Below are positions 38,365-45,981 of a stretch of DNA of 64,000 nt, one piece after another. The translations under genes and the position numbers were made by a program. Source of the stretch: Nocardia sp. alder85J. GTDB lineage: Bacteria; Actinomycetota; Actinomycetes; Mycobacteriales; Mycobacteriaceae. Position 1 is the stretch's first letter, and every line of letters starts with the position of its first letter. Location: positions 1,116,001 to 1,180,000 of the forward strand of contig NZ_JAIUCZ020000002.1 of the NCBI RefSeq assembly GCF_020176955.2. Direction: 5' to 3'. The notes beneath the pieces are model-generated. The model was not told the origin of the DNA and did no database searches. It saw nothing but the letters and a program-made list of their open reading frames with translations.

Positions 38365-39597
38365 ATGAATGTCAGCCGCCGCAGCTTCCTCTCCGGCGCC
38401 GCCGCGGGCGCGGCCGGAACCGCCCTCACCGCGGGTGTGCTCGCCGAGGGCGCCCGGGTGGACGCCGCCGCGGCGACCACCGGCGGGCCCGTGGCGGCGC
38501 CGTCGTATCCCTTCCACGGCGTGCATCAGGCCGGTGTGCTCACCCCCGGCCCGGCCGACAAACAGAACGCCTCCTGCTTCGCCGCCTTCGACGTCACCGC
38601 CGCGCGCGGTGACCTCGCCGATCTGCTGAAGACCCTCACCGGCCGGGCCCGGTTCCTCACCGCCGGTGGCGCTCCGGCCGATCTCGGCCTCGGCGAACCG
38701 CCGTCCGACAGCGCCGTGCTCGGGCCCGAGGTCCCCGCCGACGGGCTCACGATCACCGCCGGTGTCGGGGCGAGCCTGTTCGACGACCGGTTCGGCCTGG
38801 CGGCCCGCAAACCGGCCCGGCTCACGCCGATGCGGATCTTCCCCGACGACGCTCCCGACCCGGCCTGGCTGCACGGCGACGTCCTGCTGCAACTGTGCGC
38901 CCACCACCCCGACACCGTGCACCACGCGATCCGCGACATCACCCGGCAGACGCGTGGGGCATTGCAACTGCGCTGGAAGATCGAGGGCTACAACTCCCCG
39001 CCGCGCCCGTCCGGCACCGGCCGTAACCTGCTGGGATTCAAGGACGGCACGGCCAACCCCACCGGCGGCACCGCCACCTCACTGGTATGGACCGACGGCC
39101 CCGACGAACCGGCGTGGACCCGCGGCGGCACCTATCAGGTGGTCCGGTTGATCCGCATGCTGGTCGAATTCTGGGATCGCGTCTCGACCAACGAGCAGGA
39201 GAACATGTTCGGCCGCCGCCGCGACTCCGGTGCGCCGCTGGACGGCAACAACGAATTCGACACCCCCGACTACGCCGCCGACCCGCAGGGTTCGGTCATC
39301 CCGCTCACCTCGCACATCCGGCTGGCCAATCCGCGCACCCCGGACACGGCCGACCAGCAGCTGATCCGCCGCTCCTACAACTACGACCTCGGCGTCGACC
39401 CCAACGGCAACCTGGCCACCGGGCACATCTTCACCTGTTTCCAGCAGGATGTGCGGCGCCAGTTCGAGGCCATCCAGACCCGGCTGGCCGGGGAGCCGCT
39501 CACCGACTACGTCCAGCCGTTCGGCGGTGGCTATTTCTTCGTCCTCCCCGGCGTCACCGACACCGCCGACTGGTACGGCCGCGCGCTGCTGAGCTGA
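38365..39597 (+). CDS. Second EfeB-like DyP peroxidase, Tat-exported
   Basis: The 410-residue protein has a Tat signal at its very start (NVSRRSFLSGAAAG). The DyP heme-peroxidase body carries GFKDGTANPTGG and an EfeB-like C-terminus (DYVQPFGGGYFFVLPG). It shares architecture with the peroxidase at 29641-30963 but is clearly divergent in sequence, so the duplication is old or one copy was acquired. It is co-transcribed with the EfeUO fusion and should serve the same iron-uptake pathway. Confidence 0.92.
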   Translation: MNVSRRSFLSGAAAGAAGTALTAGVLAEGARVDAAAATTGGPVAAPSYPFHGVHQAGVLTPGPADKQNASCFAAFDVTAARGDLADLLKTLTGRARFLTAGGAPADLGLGEPPSDSAVLGPEVPADGLTITAGVGASLFDDRFGLAARKPARLTPMRIFPDDAPDPAWLHGDVLLQLCAHHPDTVHHAIRDITRQTRGALQLRWKIEGYNSPPRPSGTGRNLLGFKDGTANPTGGTATSLVWTDGPDEPAWTRGGTYQVVRLIRMLVEFWDRVSTNEQENMFGRRRDSGAPLDGNNEFDTPDYAADPQGSVIPLTSHIRLANPRTPDTADQQLIRRSYNYDLGVDPNGNLATGHIFTCFQQDVRRQFEAIQTRLAGEPLTDYVQPFGGGYFFVLPGVTDTADWYGRALLS

Positions 39598-39732
39598 CGG
39601 AAAATCGGGGTAATCGGCGGCGGCCGGGCGCGCTCGCGTCGTATGCTGCGAACGGCGCCGGGGACATCCAGCGATACGGGCGGTGCGGAGCACTGCGAGG
39701 GTATCCGCGGCAATCTGATTCGGGGCGTGGAC

Positions 39733-40545
39733 ATGAGCAGCGAATCCGGCGGCGACACGTATCGGCTGATCGGATTCCGGCTGCACGAGGGCGCGCCGCC
39801 GATGAGCCCGGCGCCGATCACCCGCGACTGGATGACGGCGACCAGGGGTGGCTGGGCCAATCGGTGCCTGCCGATGCTCATCGCCAATCAGAGCGGCTGG
39901 GTGGTGCACAACACCCGCGCGTTCGGTGCGGTGTGGCTCGGTGACGAGACGCCGGCCAGTGTCAGCGTGCGGCCGGAGCCGGGCCCCGAGGGACTGCTGC
40001 CGATCAGTCACTTCGGGTACGGCATCCTGACCTGGCACATCCCGATCGTGTTCCGCACGCCGCCGGGATGGAACCTGTTGGTGCGCGGCCCGGCCAACCA
40101 TCCGAAGGACGCGCTGTACCCGCTCGAGGGGCTGGTCGAAACCGATTGGTCCAGTGCGGGTTTCACCATGAACTGGAAGTTCACCCGGCCGCTGACGCCG
40201 GTGCGGTTCGAACCCGGCGAACCGATCTGCATGATCGTCCCGCAGCGCCGCGCCGAACTGGAGCAGTTCGTCCCGGAGCTGCGGCCGATCGAATCCGCGG
40301 AGGGGCTGCGGCTCAAACACGAGCATTGGCGGGGCTCGCGGGCCGACTTCATGCAGGGCGACCGCGAAACCGCCTCCGGCCGCCCGACCTGGCAGGGCGA
40401 CTACGCCCGCGGCCGGCACTCCGACGGCGAGGCGGCGAATCAGGACCACCGGATGCGGTTGCACCTGCGGCCTTTCGCCGACCGGGCGCGACCGGACCAG
40501 CGACTTTCCCACGGGCCCTTCGCCTTCGAGGCGCCGGACGGGTGA
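39733..40545 (+). CDS. DUF6065 family protein
   Basis: From ATG 39733 the product has 270 residues (an open frame extends 30 codons upstream without a better ribosome site). It has a compact, aromatic-rich sequence (GWANRCLPMLIANQSGWVV, SHFGYGILTWHIPIVFRTPPGWNLLVRGP, EPICMIVPQRRAELEQF) that I associate with DUF6065. No catalytic motif is known to me. It stands alone between an iron locus and an amidotransferase. Confidence 0.65.
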   Translation: MSSESGGDTYRLIGFRLHEGAPPMSPAPITRDWMTATRGGWANRCLPMLIANQSGWVVHNTRAFGAVWLGDETPASVSVRPEPGPEGLLPISHFGYGILTWHIPIVFRTPPGWNLLVRGPANHPKDALYPLEGLVETDWSSAGFTMNWKFTRPLTPVRFEPGEPICMIVPQRRAELEQFVPELRPIESAEGLRLKHEHWRGSRADFMQGDRETASGRPTWQGDYARGRHSDGEAANQDHRMRLHLRPFADRARPDQRLSHGPFAFEAPDG

Positions 40546-40558
40546 TGAGGCGACGGCG

Positions 40559-41428
40559 TCAGCGTGCGCGGCCGGTCTCGGATTGCGATGCCGCCGCGAC
40601 GGTCCCGAGGTCGGCGAGTGAAAGACGGTGGCGGGGCGGGGAATCGAGGACGACGGCGGAACGGACACCGAGCCGGCCGTCGACGTGCAGCAGTTCACCG
40701 GAGCGCAGCGGCCGCCAGCCCGGATCGTCGTCCATGCGTTCGCTGGCGACCACCACCGCGGGCAGGTCGGCCAGGCGGCGGCTGTGCGCGTGCACGGTAC
40801 CGGCGCCGCCGACGTGCTCGAGGTGGCGACCGGCCGCGGGCCGTTCGAGGACGAACAGCTCGTGGGTGTCGGGATAGCGCAGCGCCCACAGCTCGGTCGC
40901 GCTGATCAGGATCAGGTTGAGCGCGAACACCGGCAGCCGGTCGGCGATCCAGGCGACGGCGTCGGTGATCCCCGCGGTGACATCGCCGCCGTGCCGGTCG
41001 GTGCGCGCGGTGATCAGCGCGAAGACGCGTTCGGAATCGGTGTCGCCCGCGACCAGCCGCCGGTAGTCGCCCAGCTCCGCGTCCAGTTCGGGCAGGCCCC
41101 GCACCACGCCGTTGTGCGCGAACAATCGATCGCGCTGCCGGAACGGATGGGTGTTGGCCGCCGTGAGACCGCCGGTGGAGGCGTAGCGGATGTGCGCGAC
41201 GAAGGTGACCGATTCACGTTCGCGGGCCTCGCGGGCGAAGGCGGTGTCCTCGTAGGCGGCGATCGGCTGCTTCTCCACCCGCGGCGACCCGCCGGGGCCG
41301 AAGGTGCCCAGCCCGGTCCCGTCCGGCTCGCGCCGGCTCTGCGCCGCGAGGCTGTCCGGAGCGTCCAGCAACCAGAAGGTGGCCTGCACCCGATGCGGCG
41401 CGGCCGACAATCCGAACAAGCGACACAT
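40559..41428 (-). CDS. Class II glutamine amidotransferase-like protein
   Basis: The 289-residue protein starts MCRLFGLSA, so Cys2 becomes the N-terminal nucleophile after Met removal. It also has RYASTGGLTAANTHPF and LFAHNGVVRGLPEL, the glutamine-binding segments of Ntn amidotransferases. It resembles EgtC / YafJ-type stand-alone amidohydrolases. No other ergothioneine genes are nearby, so EgtC itself is unlikely. The substrate is unknown. Confidence 0.85.
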   Translation of the reverse strand: MCRLFGLSAAPHRVQATFWLLDAPDSLAAQSRREPDGTGLGTFGPGGSPRVEKQPIAAYEDTAFAREARERESVTFVAHIRYASTGGLTAANTHPFRQRDRLFAHNGVVRGLPELDAELGDYRRLVAGDTDSERVFALITARTDRHGGDVTAGITDAVAWIADRLPVFALNLILISATELWALRYPDTHELFVLERPAAGRHLEHVGGAGTVHAHSRRLADLPAVVVASERMDDDPGWRPLRSGELLHVDGRLGVRSAVVLDSPPRHRLSLADLGTVAAASQSETGRAR

Positions 41429-41528
41429 GGCACTCCCGGGATCTCGGTGGTGCGGACTGGCCTCGCGCGAGCGGTAGTCGAATTCTCTTGCGGTGAGCCG
41501 TAACCCACCCTCGGGCCGCGAACTGCCC

Positions 41529-41846
41529 TCAGGCGGTGGGCCGCAGACTGCTCAGCACCCGGATGGCGTCCGACAGCGGGATCATCCGCTGCGGCTGCTC
41601 CGCGGCCAGGCCCATCTCGAGGTACTGCCGGACCAGCATGCTGGAGGTGACACAGTGATCGGCCGCGGTGTCGCGCAATCGCTCCCGCAGTTCCGCCGGC
41701 AGCTTGAAGGTCATGGTGACCATGCCGCGCTCGAGCTCCTCGGCGGTCGGCGGCAGCGGCGGCACCGCCGCGGTGTCGTCGAACACCAGGGAATCGAGGA
41801 TGTCGGCCGGATCCAGGTCAGGCTGCGGCTCGTAGTTCCTGCTCAT
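41529..41846 (-). CDS. Antitoxin with ribbon-helix-helix-like domain
   Basis: ATG at 41846, with GGGAGG upstream, gives 105 residues. The N-terminal 45 residues are acidic and flexible, as antitoxin neutralising tails are. Residues 45-75 look like a ribbon-helix-helix (MVTMTFKLPAELRERLRDTA). The start overlaps the stop of the upstream toxin-like gene (ATGA). The order toxin then antitoxin is that of BrnT/BrnA and HigB/HigA. A palindromic operator upstream supports autoregulation. Confidence 0.65.
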   Translation of the reverse strand: MSRNYEPQPDLDPADILDSLVFDDTAAVPPLPPTAEELERGMVTMTFKLPAELRERLRDTAADHCVTSSMLVRQYLEMGLAAEQPQRMIPLSDAIRVLSSLRPTA

Positions 41847-42130
41847 CGTTCCGCCTCCCATGCGGTGTACTCCTGCAACTGGTGCGGCCGCATCTCCGCG
41901 GCCAGCAGGATCTGCCAGGTGTCGAGGTCCGAGTGCAGCCGGCGCAGCAGCACCACCAGCGGTCGGCCCTCCTCGGTGCGACCCCACACGGTCAGCGCGG
42001 GGGAACCCTCCGGTGTCGTCACCGGCCGTGGCCAGCGGTGGGACGAGTACAACACGTCCATCACCTCCCACCGCCGCACGCCGGCCCGATCGAAGAACCG
42101 GCCCGAGCCGATCCACCACTCGTACGTCAC
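41843..42130 (-). CDS. BrnT-like toxin of a toxin-antitoxin pair
   Basis: The 95-residue protein has the size and strand pattern of RelE-fold toxins of the BrnT group: VMDVLYSSHRWPRPVT, PALTVWGRTEEGRPLVVLL, TWQILLAAEMRPHQLQEY. The alternation of strands and the GRTEEGRPLVVL segment resemble BrnT, but I am not certain of family. GTG at 42130 is the start. It overlaps the antitoxin gene by four bases. Such toxins are mRNA interferases; function here is inferred. Confidence 0.6.
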   Translation of the reverse strand: MTYEWWIGSGRFFDRAGVRRWEVMDVLYSSHRWPRPVTTPEGSPALTVWGRTEEGRPLVVLLRRLHSDLDTWQILLAAEMRPHQLQEYTAWEAER

Positions 42131-42140
42131 GCTGCCACGA

Positions 42141-42156
42141 TAATACCTCGGTATTA
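42141..42156. promoter_or_regulatory. Palindromic operator of the toxin-antitoxin operon
   Basis: TAATACCTCGGTATTA is a perfect palindrome ten bases upstream of the toxin GTG, at the place of the -10 region. It is the expected binding site of the ribbon-helix-helix antitoxin. Confidence 0.7.
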
Positions 42157-42315
42157 CCCAACCTGTCCCCGGCGCATCCTTCCCGTTCCGGCCGTGTTTT
42201 CGGTGGTGGATGCGGGAGAACGCCGAAAGGATTCGAATCGCTTACAGTTCACTCCCATGGCCAGTGGACCACCGGCCCCGCCGGTGCGCCGCCGGTCCGG
42301 GGAGAGGCGCCGGGG

Positions 42316-43995
42316 ATGACCGGGGTCGCCGGGGACATGCTGCGGCGGACGCGCGACGATCTGAGCCGGTTGCTGGGCCGGCGCGTCGGGGTCTTCCTGC
42401 ACGACGGGGTGGAGAACATCTCCGGCGAGGTCGTCGGCTCGGTGCGCCGCTACCAGGGACCCGAGGAACTCGGCGGCCGCCTGATCGCCGCCGCCGACCG
42501 CGGCGAGCGCCTGCCGGCCTACCGCGGCGTCGCGGGCGACGACATCCCGGGCGAGATACACGGCCTGATGTCGCGGCTGCGCGCCACCGGTGTGGACGAG
42601 GCGACCGCGGCACAGGTCGAACGCGCTGTCCTGGAACGGTATCGGACGGAGTTTCTGGGGCGCGAGGTCGCCGTGCGGCGAGACTTCTTGCACAGCACCA
42701 GGTTTGCGATCAGCAGGCGCGGCGAGACCGAGGCCGGCGCTCGCCGCCTGGTGGATGACTACCTCCGGGACGGCCGCACCCGGGAGCTGATCGCGCACGA
42801 CGCCGGCGCCCGGACCGGCGATTGGGCCGACCGGATCGAACTGCCGTCGGTACTGCGCGAGTCCGCCGCCGGTGCGCCCCGCCCCGGACCGTTCTTCGCC
42901 GACGGTACGCTGCGGCGGCTCGCCGGTCGCGCGGAGCTCGAGCACGGGCCGCTGCCGGAGTCGTTGCAGCGGGCCGCGGCCCGGATCGCGGACAGCGGCG
43001 CCGAACGCGACGCCGTGGACCAGGCGACCCGCCTGTTGCGCGAACGCTACGAGACGTATCGGAGCTCGGCGCTGGAAAGCGTCTATCGCCGGTCACTGCT
43101 CGACGCGCGCGCGGGATTCGCCCGGCAGGGCTTCTCCTCCGATGTCGTGGACCGGCTCGCGCCCCGGCAGGCCGAGGCATTCACACAGTCGGAGAAGGCG
43201 CAGCGGATCGTCGACGGGATCGCCTCCCGCACTACCGACGGGTGGTTCCGGCAGGTGGAGACGGTCGCCGCCCGGGACGGCGACACACTCGCCGATCGGC
43301 TCGCCCGGACGTTCCGGTATCAGCAGGCGCCGCTGACCGAGCCGGAACTGGGCGCGGCCACCGCCCGCATCGAGGACATGGGCCGGAGTCTCGACACCAC
43401 CCAGCGGCACCTGGACGAACTGCTGGCGAAATCGCCGGAGCTGGCGGAGAAGACGGGCCGCTGGCAGTCGGGCATCGACACCCATCGCGGCATCGTCGAC
43501 CGGCTCTCGGACCTGGTGCACGCGAGGAGCGCGGCCGGTGAACCGATCACCCGGAGCATGGTCAACGACGCGCTGCTGCACGGTCCCGAGGCGAACATCC
43601 GCGGCTACGAGGGCGAGATCCGGATGGCCACGCGACTCGACGGCGTCTCCGACCTCGGTGCGCCGATCGATGTCGTGACGCCGGCGGGCGTCCGGCTCAC
43701 CGGCGAGGTCGACGTCGTGACCGGCGACGGCCGGGTGTGGCACGAGGTCAAGACCAACGATCCCGCATCCCAGGCGAGTGCGCGCAAGGATCTGGAAGCG
43801 CAGGTCCGCCGGCATCTCGTCATCTCGCACAGCAACCCGGAATACTGGGTCGACGGTGAACCACCGCAACTGAAGCTGCACTTCGTGAACGGGGTCGATC
43901 CGGAGGTCCGATCGAGTATCGAGGCCATCCGCATCGAGGACGAGACCGGCCGCGTGGTGGCGGATCATCGCGTCGAGGTCGTCGACGAGTCGTGA
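42316..43995 (+). CDS. Large orphan protein with C-terminal PD-(D/E)XK-like nuclease domain
   Basis: ATG at 42316 gives 559 residues. Residues 1-410 are charged helices, in part coiled coil, without WXG motif, signal peptide or a family I know. Residues 420-559 resemble a restriction-endonuclease fold: E432/E434 (RGYEGEIRM), then E464-V-D466 and E477-V-K479 (TGEVDVV...WHEVKTND), the D-x(n)-ExK arrangement. The lysine-ended strand is followed by helices and strands as in the fold. No immunity-like gene follows, as the next gene is on the other strand. It could be a toxin, a phage-defence nuclease or an inactive relative. Confidence 0.6.
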   Translation: MTGVAGDMLRRTRDDLSRLLGRRVGVFLHDGVENISGEVVGSVRRYQGPEELGGRLIAAADRGERLPAYRGVAGDDIPGEIHGLMSRLRATGVDEATAAQVERAVLERYRTEFLGREVAVRRDFLHSTRFAISRRGETEAGARRLVDDYLRDGRTRELIAHDAGARTGDWADRIELPSVLRESAAGAPRPGPFFADGTLRRLAGRAELEHGPLPESLQRAAARIADSGAERDAVDQATRLLRERYETYRSSALESVYRRSLLDARAGFARQGFSSDVVDRLAPRQAEAFTQSEKAQRIVDGIASRTTDGWFRQVETVAARDGDTLADRLARTFRYQQAPLTEPELGAATARIEDMGRSLDTTQRHLDELLAKSPELAEKTGRWQSGIDTHRGIVDRLSDLVHARSAAGEPITRSMVNDALLHGPEANIRGYEGEIRMATRLDGVSDLGAPIDVVTPAGVRLTGEVDVVTGDGRVWHEVKTNDPASQASARKDLEAQVRRHLVISHSNPEYWVDGEPPQLKLHFVNGVDPEVRSSIEAIRIEDETGRVVADHRVEVVDES

Positions 43996-44015
43996 CCCGC
44001 CACCGCGTGCCGTGC

Positions 44016-44579
44016 CTACGCGGAAGCGACTGCGCTGAAACGGAAGTGGTGTTCGTCGTGCGCGGTGACGGTGATGTGCTCGAACCCGGCGGCGGTCAGG
44101 CGGGCGGGCAGGGTCTCGGGATCGACGGGGACGAAGGTGTCGTCGAGGTGACCGTGCCGGATCGCCGCCGAGTCGATCGCATCGGTGCCGAGCAGCGGCG
44201 CGCCGGGGCGCAGGGCGTGCCGGACGTTGGCGAACAACCGATCCTGATGCTCCGGTGAGGGCAGGTGGTGCAGCATGGCGAAGCAGGTCGCGGCGGTGAA
44301 GTGGCCGGCGGGCAGGTCCGCCGCCGCGGCATCACCGTGGATCACGGTCGCGGCCGGCAGTCGCCGGCGCAGCCCGTCGGCCAGGTCGGGGTCGATCTCG
44401 ACTGCGGTGACCGTCGCGCCGAGTTCCAGCAGCAGGTCGGTGGAAAGGCCGGGGCCGGGGCCGATTTCGAGGACCGCGCCGAGGTCGGCGACATGTTCGC
44501 GCAGCCAGGGCAGCAGCCGGATTCGCAGCGTGTCGGCCCAGGCCGGGCTCGCCAGGTAGCTCAGATGCGATTGGTTCAC
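44016..44579 (-). CDS. SAM-dependent methyltransferase, class I
   Basis: The 187-residue protein has the class I motifs: VLEIGPGPGLST (SAM loop), VEIDPDL (acidic end of strand 2), GDAAAADLP and CFAMLHHL (strand 4). The substrate is unknown. It is divergent from an AraC-type regulator gene with about 90 bases between them, so that protein may regulate it. Confidence 0.88.
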   Translation of the reverse strand: MNQSHLSYLASPAWADTLRIRLLPWLREHVADLGAVLEIGPGPGLSTDLLLELGATVTAVEIDPDLADGLRRRLPAATVIHGDAAAADLPAGHFTAATCFAMLHHLPSPEHQDRLFANVRHALRPGAPLLGTDAIDSAAIRHGHLDDTFVPVDPETLPARLTAAGFEHITVTAHDEHHFRFSAVASA

Positions 44580-44668
44580 GGTGTGCTCCGTTCGTGGATG
44601 TCGGTGCGCGCCGGTGTGATTCGCGCCCGGCGCGGTGGCGGGCCCGCATCCATTGGTACGCTCGGCCG

Positions 44669-45514
44669 GTGGTGACCGGCACCGCCGCGGCGGCCGATTC
44701 CTTGCTCCCAGCGGCCGATTCCCGGATGGTGAGCCTGCGTGGTGGCTCCGGGGTCACCGCCGGGTCGTACGTGTTCGCGGGCACGATGCCCGGCGCCGCC
44801 TGGCATCGGCACGATCTGCATCAGCTGGAGTACGCGGTCGAGGGTGTGATCGAGGTCGAGACCGCCCGGGCCCGGTTCCGGTCACCGCCGCGGCAGGCGG
44901 TGTGGATCCCGGCGGGCCTGGCACACCGGTCGATCCTGCGTGAGGTTCGCACGGTATCGGTGTTCTTCGATCCGGTCCTGGTGCGCGACACCACCTTCCG
45001 TGCCCGCGTGCTGCACGCCCCGCCCTTGCTGCGGGAGATGACCGTGCACACCGCCCGCTGGCCCATCGACCGATCCGGTACCGATGCGGGTGGCGACGCC
45101 TATTTCGAGGCGCTGGCGCATCTGGTGGTGGAATGGCTCGAGGACGAGCAGCCCTTCCATCTCCCGGCCACCCGGGACCGGCTGATCGCCGAGGCCATGC
45201 GCTGGACCGACGACCATCTGGCATCGGCCACGCTGCCACAGGTGTGCCGGGCCGTAGCCGTCTCGGAGCGGACCCTGCGCCGCCGCTTCCGTGCCGCCAC
45301 CGGAATGACCTGGCGGCAGTACCTGCACCAGAGCCGGCTGTTGCAGGCGACCACCCTGCTGGTGCAGACCACCGGCACCGTCATGAGCATCGCCACAGCC
45401 GTCGGCTTCGACAGCGCCGCGGCCTTCACCCGGGCCTTCGAGAACTACAGCGGCGCAACACCGTCCGCATTCCGCCGCGAGCGCCGGGAGCCGGGTCCGC
45501 CGGCCGCGCGTTGA
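44669..45514 (+). CDS. AraC-family transcriptional regulator
   Basis: GTG at 44669 or 44672 gives about 281 residues; an in-frame ATG at 44594 is possible. Residues 35-110 are a cupin-like sensor domain (AAWHRHDLHQLEYAVEG), residues 175-275 two AraC HTHs (LPQVCRAVAVSERTLRRRFRAATGMTWRQYL and MSIATAVGFDSAAAFTRAFENYSGATPSAFRR). Its 3' end abuts a decayed DUF35 gene on the other strand. The divergent methyltransferase is the likely target. Confidence 0.85.
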   Translation: MVTGTAAAADSLLPAADSRMVSLRGGSGVTAGSYVFAGTMPGAAWHRHDLHQLEYAVEGVIEVETARARFRSPPRQAVWIPAGLAHRSILREVRTVSVFFDPVLVRDTTFRARVLHAPPLLREMTVHTARWPIDRSGTDAGGDAYFEALAHLVVEWLEDEQPFHLPATRDRLIAEAMRWTDDHLASATLPQVCRAVAVSERTLRRRFRAATGMTWRQYLHQSRLLQATTLLVQTTGTVMSIATAVGFDSAAAFTRAFENYSGATPSAFRRERREPGPPAAR

Positions 45515-45710
45515 TCGTGTACCCGGCCACCGTCGCCCGGCCGGACACCGCGACCGGCGCGTGCGCCAGGCTGCGGCAGCGCGGGCGGATCGGCGTCGGC
45601 GGATGCACGAGTGTGCCGCACTCCGTGCAGCCCCGGATACGCAGCTTCCCGTCGGCTCCGGCCCGCCAGAACCACTCGTTGACCGGCGCCACTTCCGGCA
45701 GCGGTCGCAT
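45515..45710 (-). pseudogene. Truncated DUF35 Zn-ribbon/OB-fold gene
   Basis: The ATG at 45710 opens MRPLPEVAPVNEWFWRAG and a zinc-ribbon CTECGTLVHPPTPIRPRC, then SGRATVAGYTIN, the usual start of DUF35 OB-fold proteins that partner sterol-type thiolases. Similarity stops at about 45515, exactly at the end of the AraC gene on the other strand; the OB-fold half is missing. The third cysteine of the ribbon is replaced by Arg. It is a remnant, probably cut off by the rearrangement that brought in the AraC/methyltransferase pair. Confidence 0.7.
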
Positions 45711-45731
45711 TCCACACCTCGGTCCGAGTTT

Positions 45732-45749
45732 CGAGACGATACTGTCTCG
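45732..45749. promoter_or_regulatory. Palindrome upstream of the DUF35 remnant
   Basis: CGAGAC-N6-GTCTCG is a perfect inverted repeat 22 bases before the remnant's ATG. It looks like a TetR-type operator; no TetR gene is adjacent now. Confidence 0.45.
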
Positions 45750-45981
45750 TTCACTTTCGCTGCCCGCCGGTCCGTAGCCAAGGCCGGTTCGCACCCCGTA
45801 GCGGCCGATCTGGCTGCGACCCGGCCCGATTCGGCGGCGCGGACCTGTGCGAACGAGTCCGTCGGCGGGGATCCGAGAGCGGTGTGAATCCGAGCCTCGA
45901 TTATCAGGATTCCTGTATTATGCGGACACGATTCGGGGTGCGCATCGCGACGCGGCGGTGCAGATCCGGCAAGGAGACGTG

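Noticed and set aside
40559..41428. Assignment of the amidotransferase as EgtC
   Set aside because: No other ergothioneine genes are nearby and the body differs from EgtC as I know it; left as class II amidotransferase-like.
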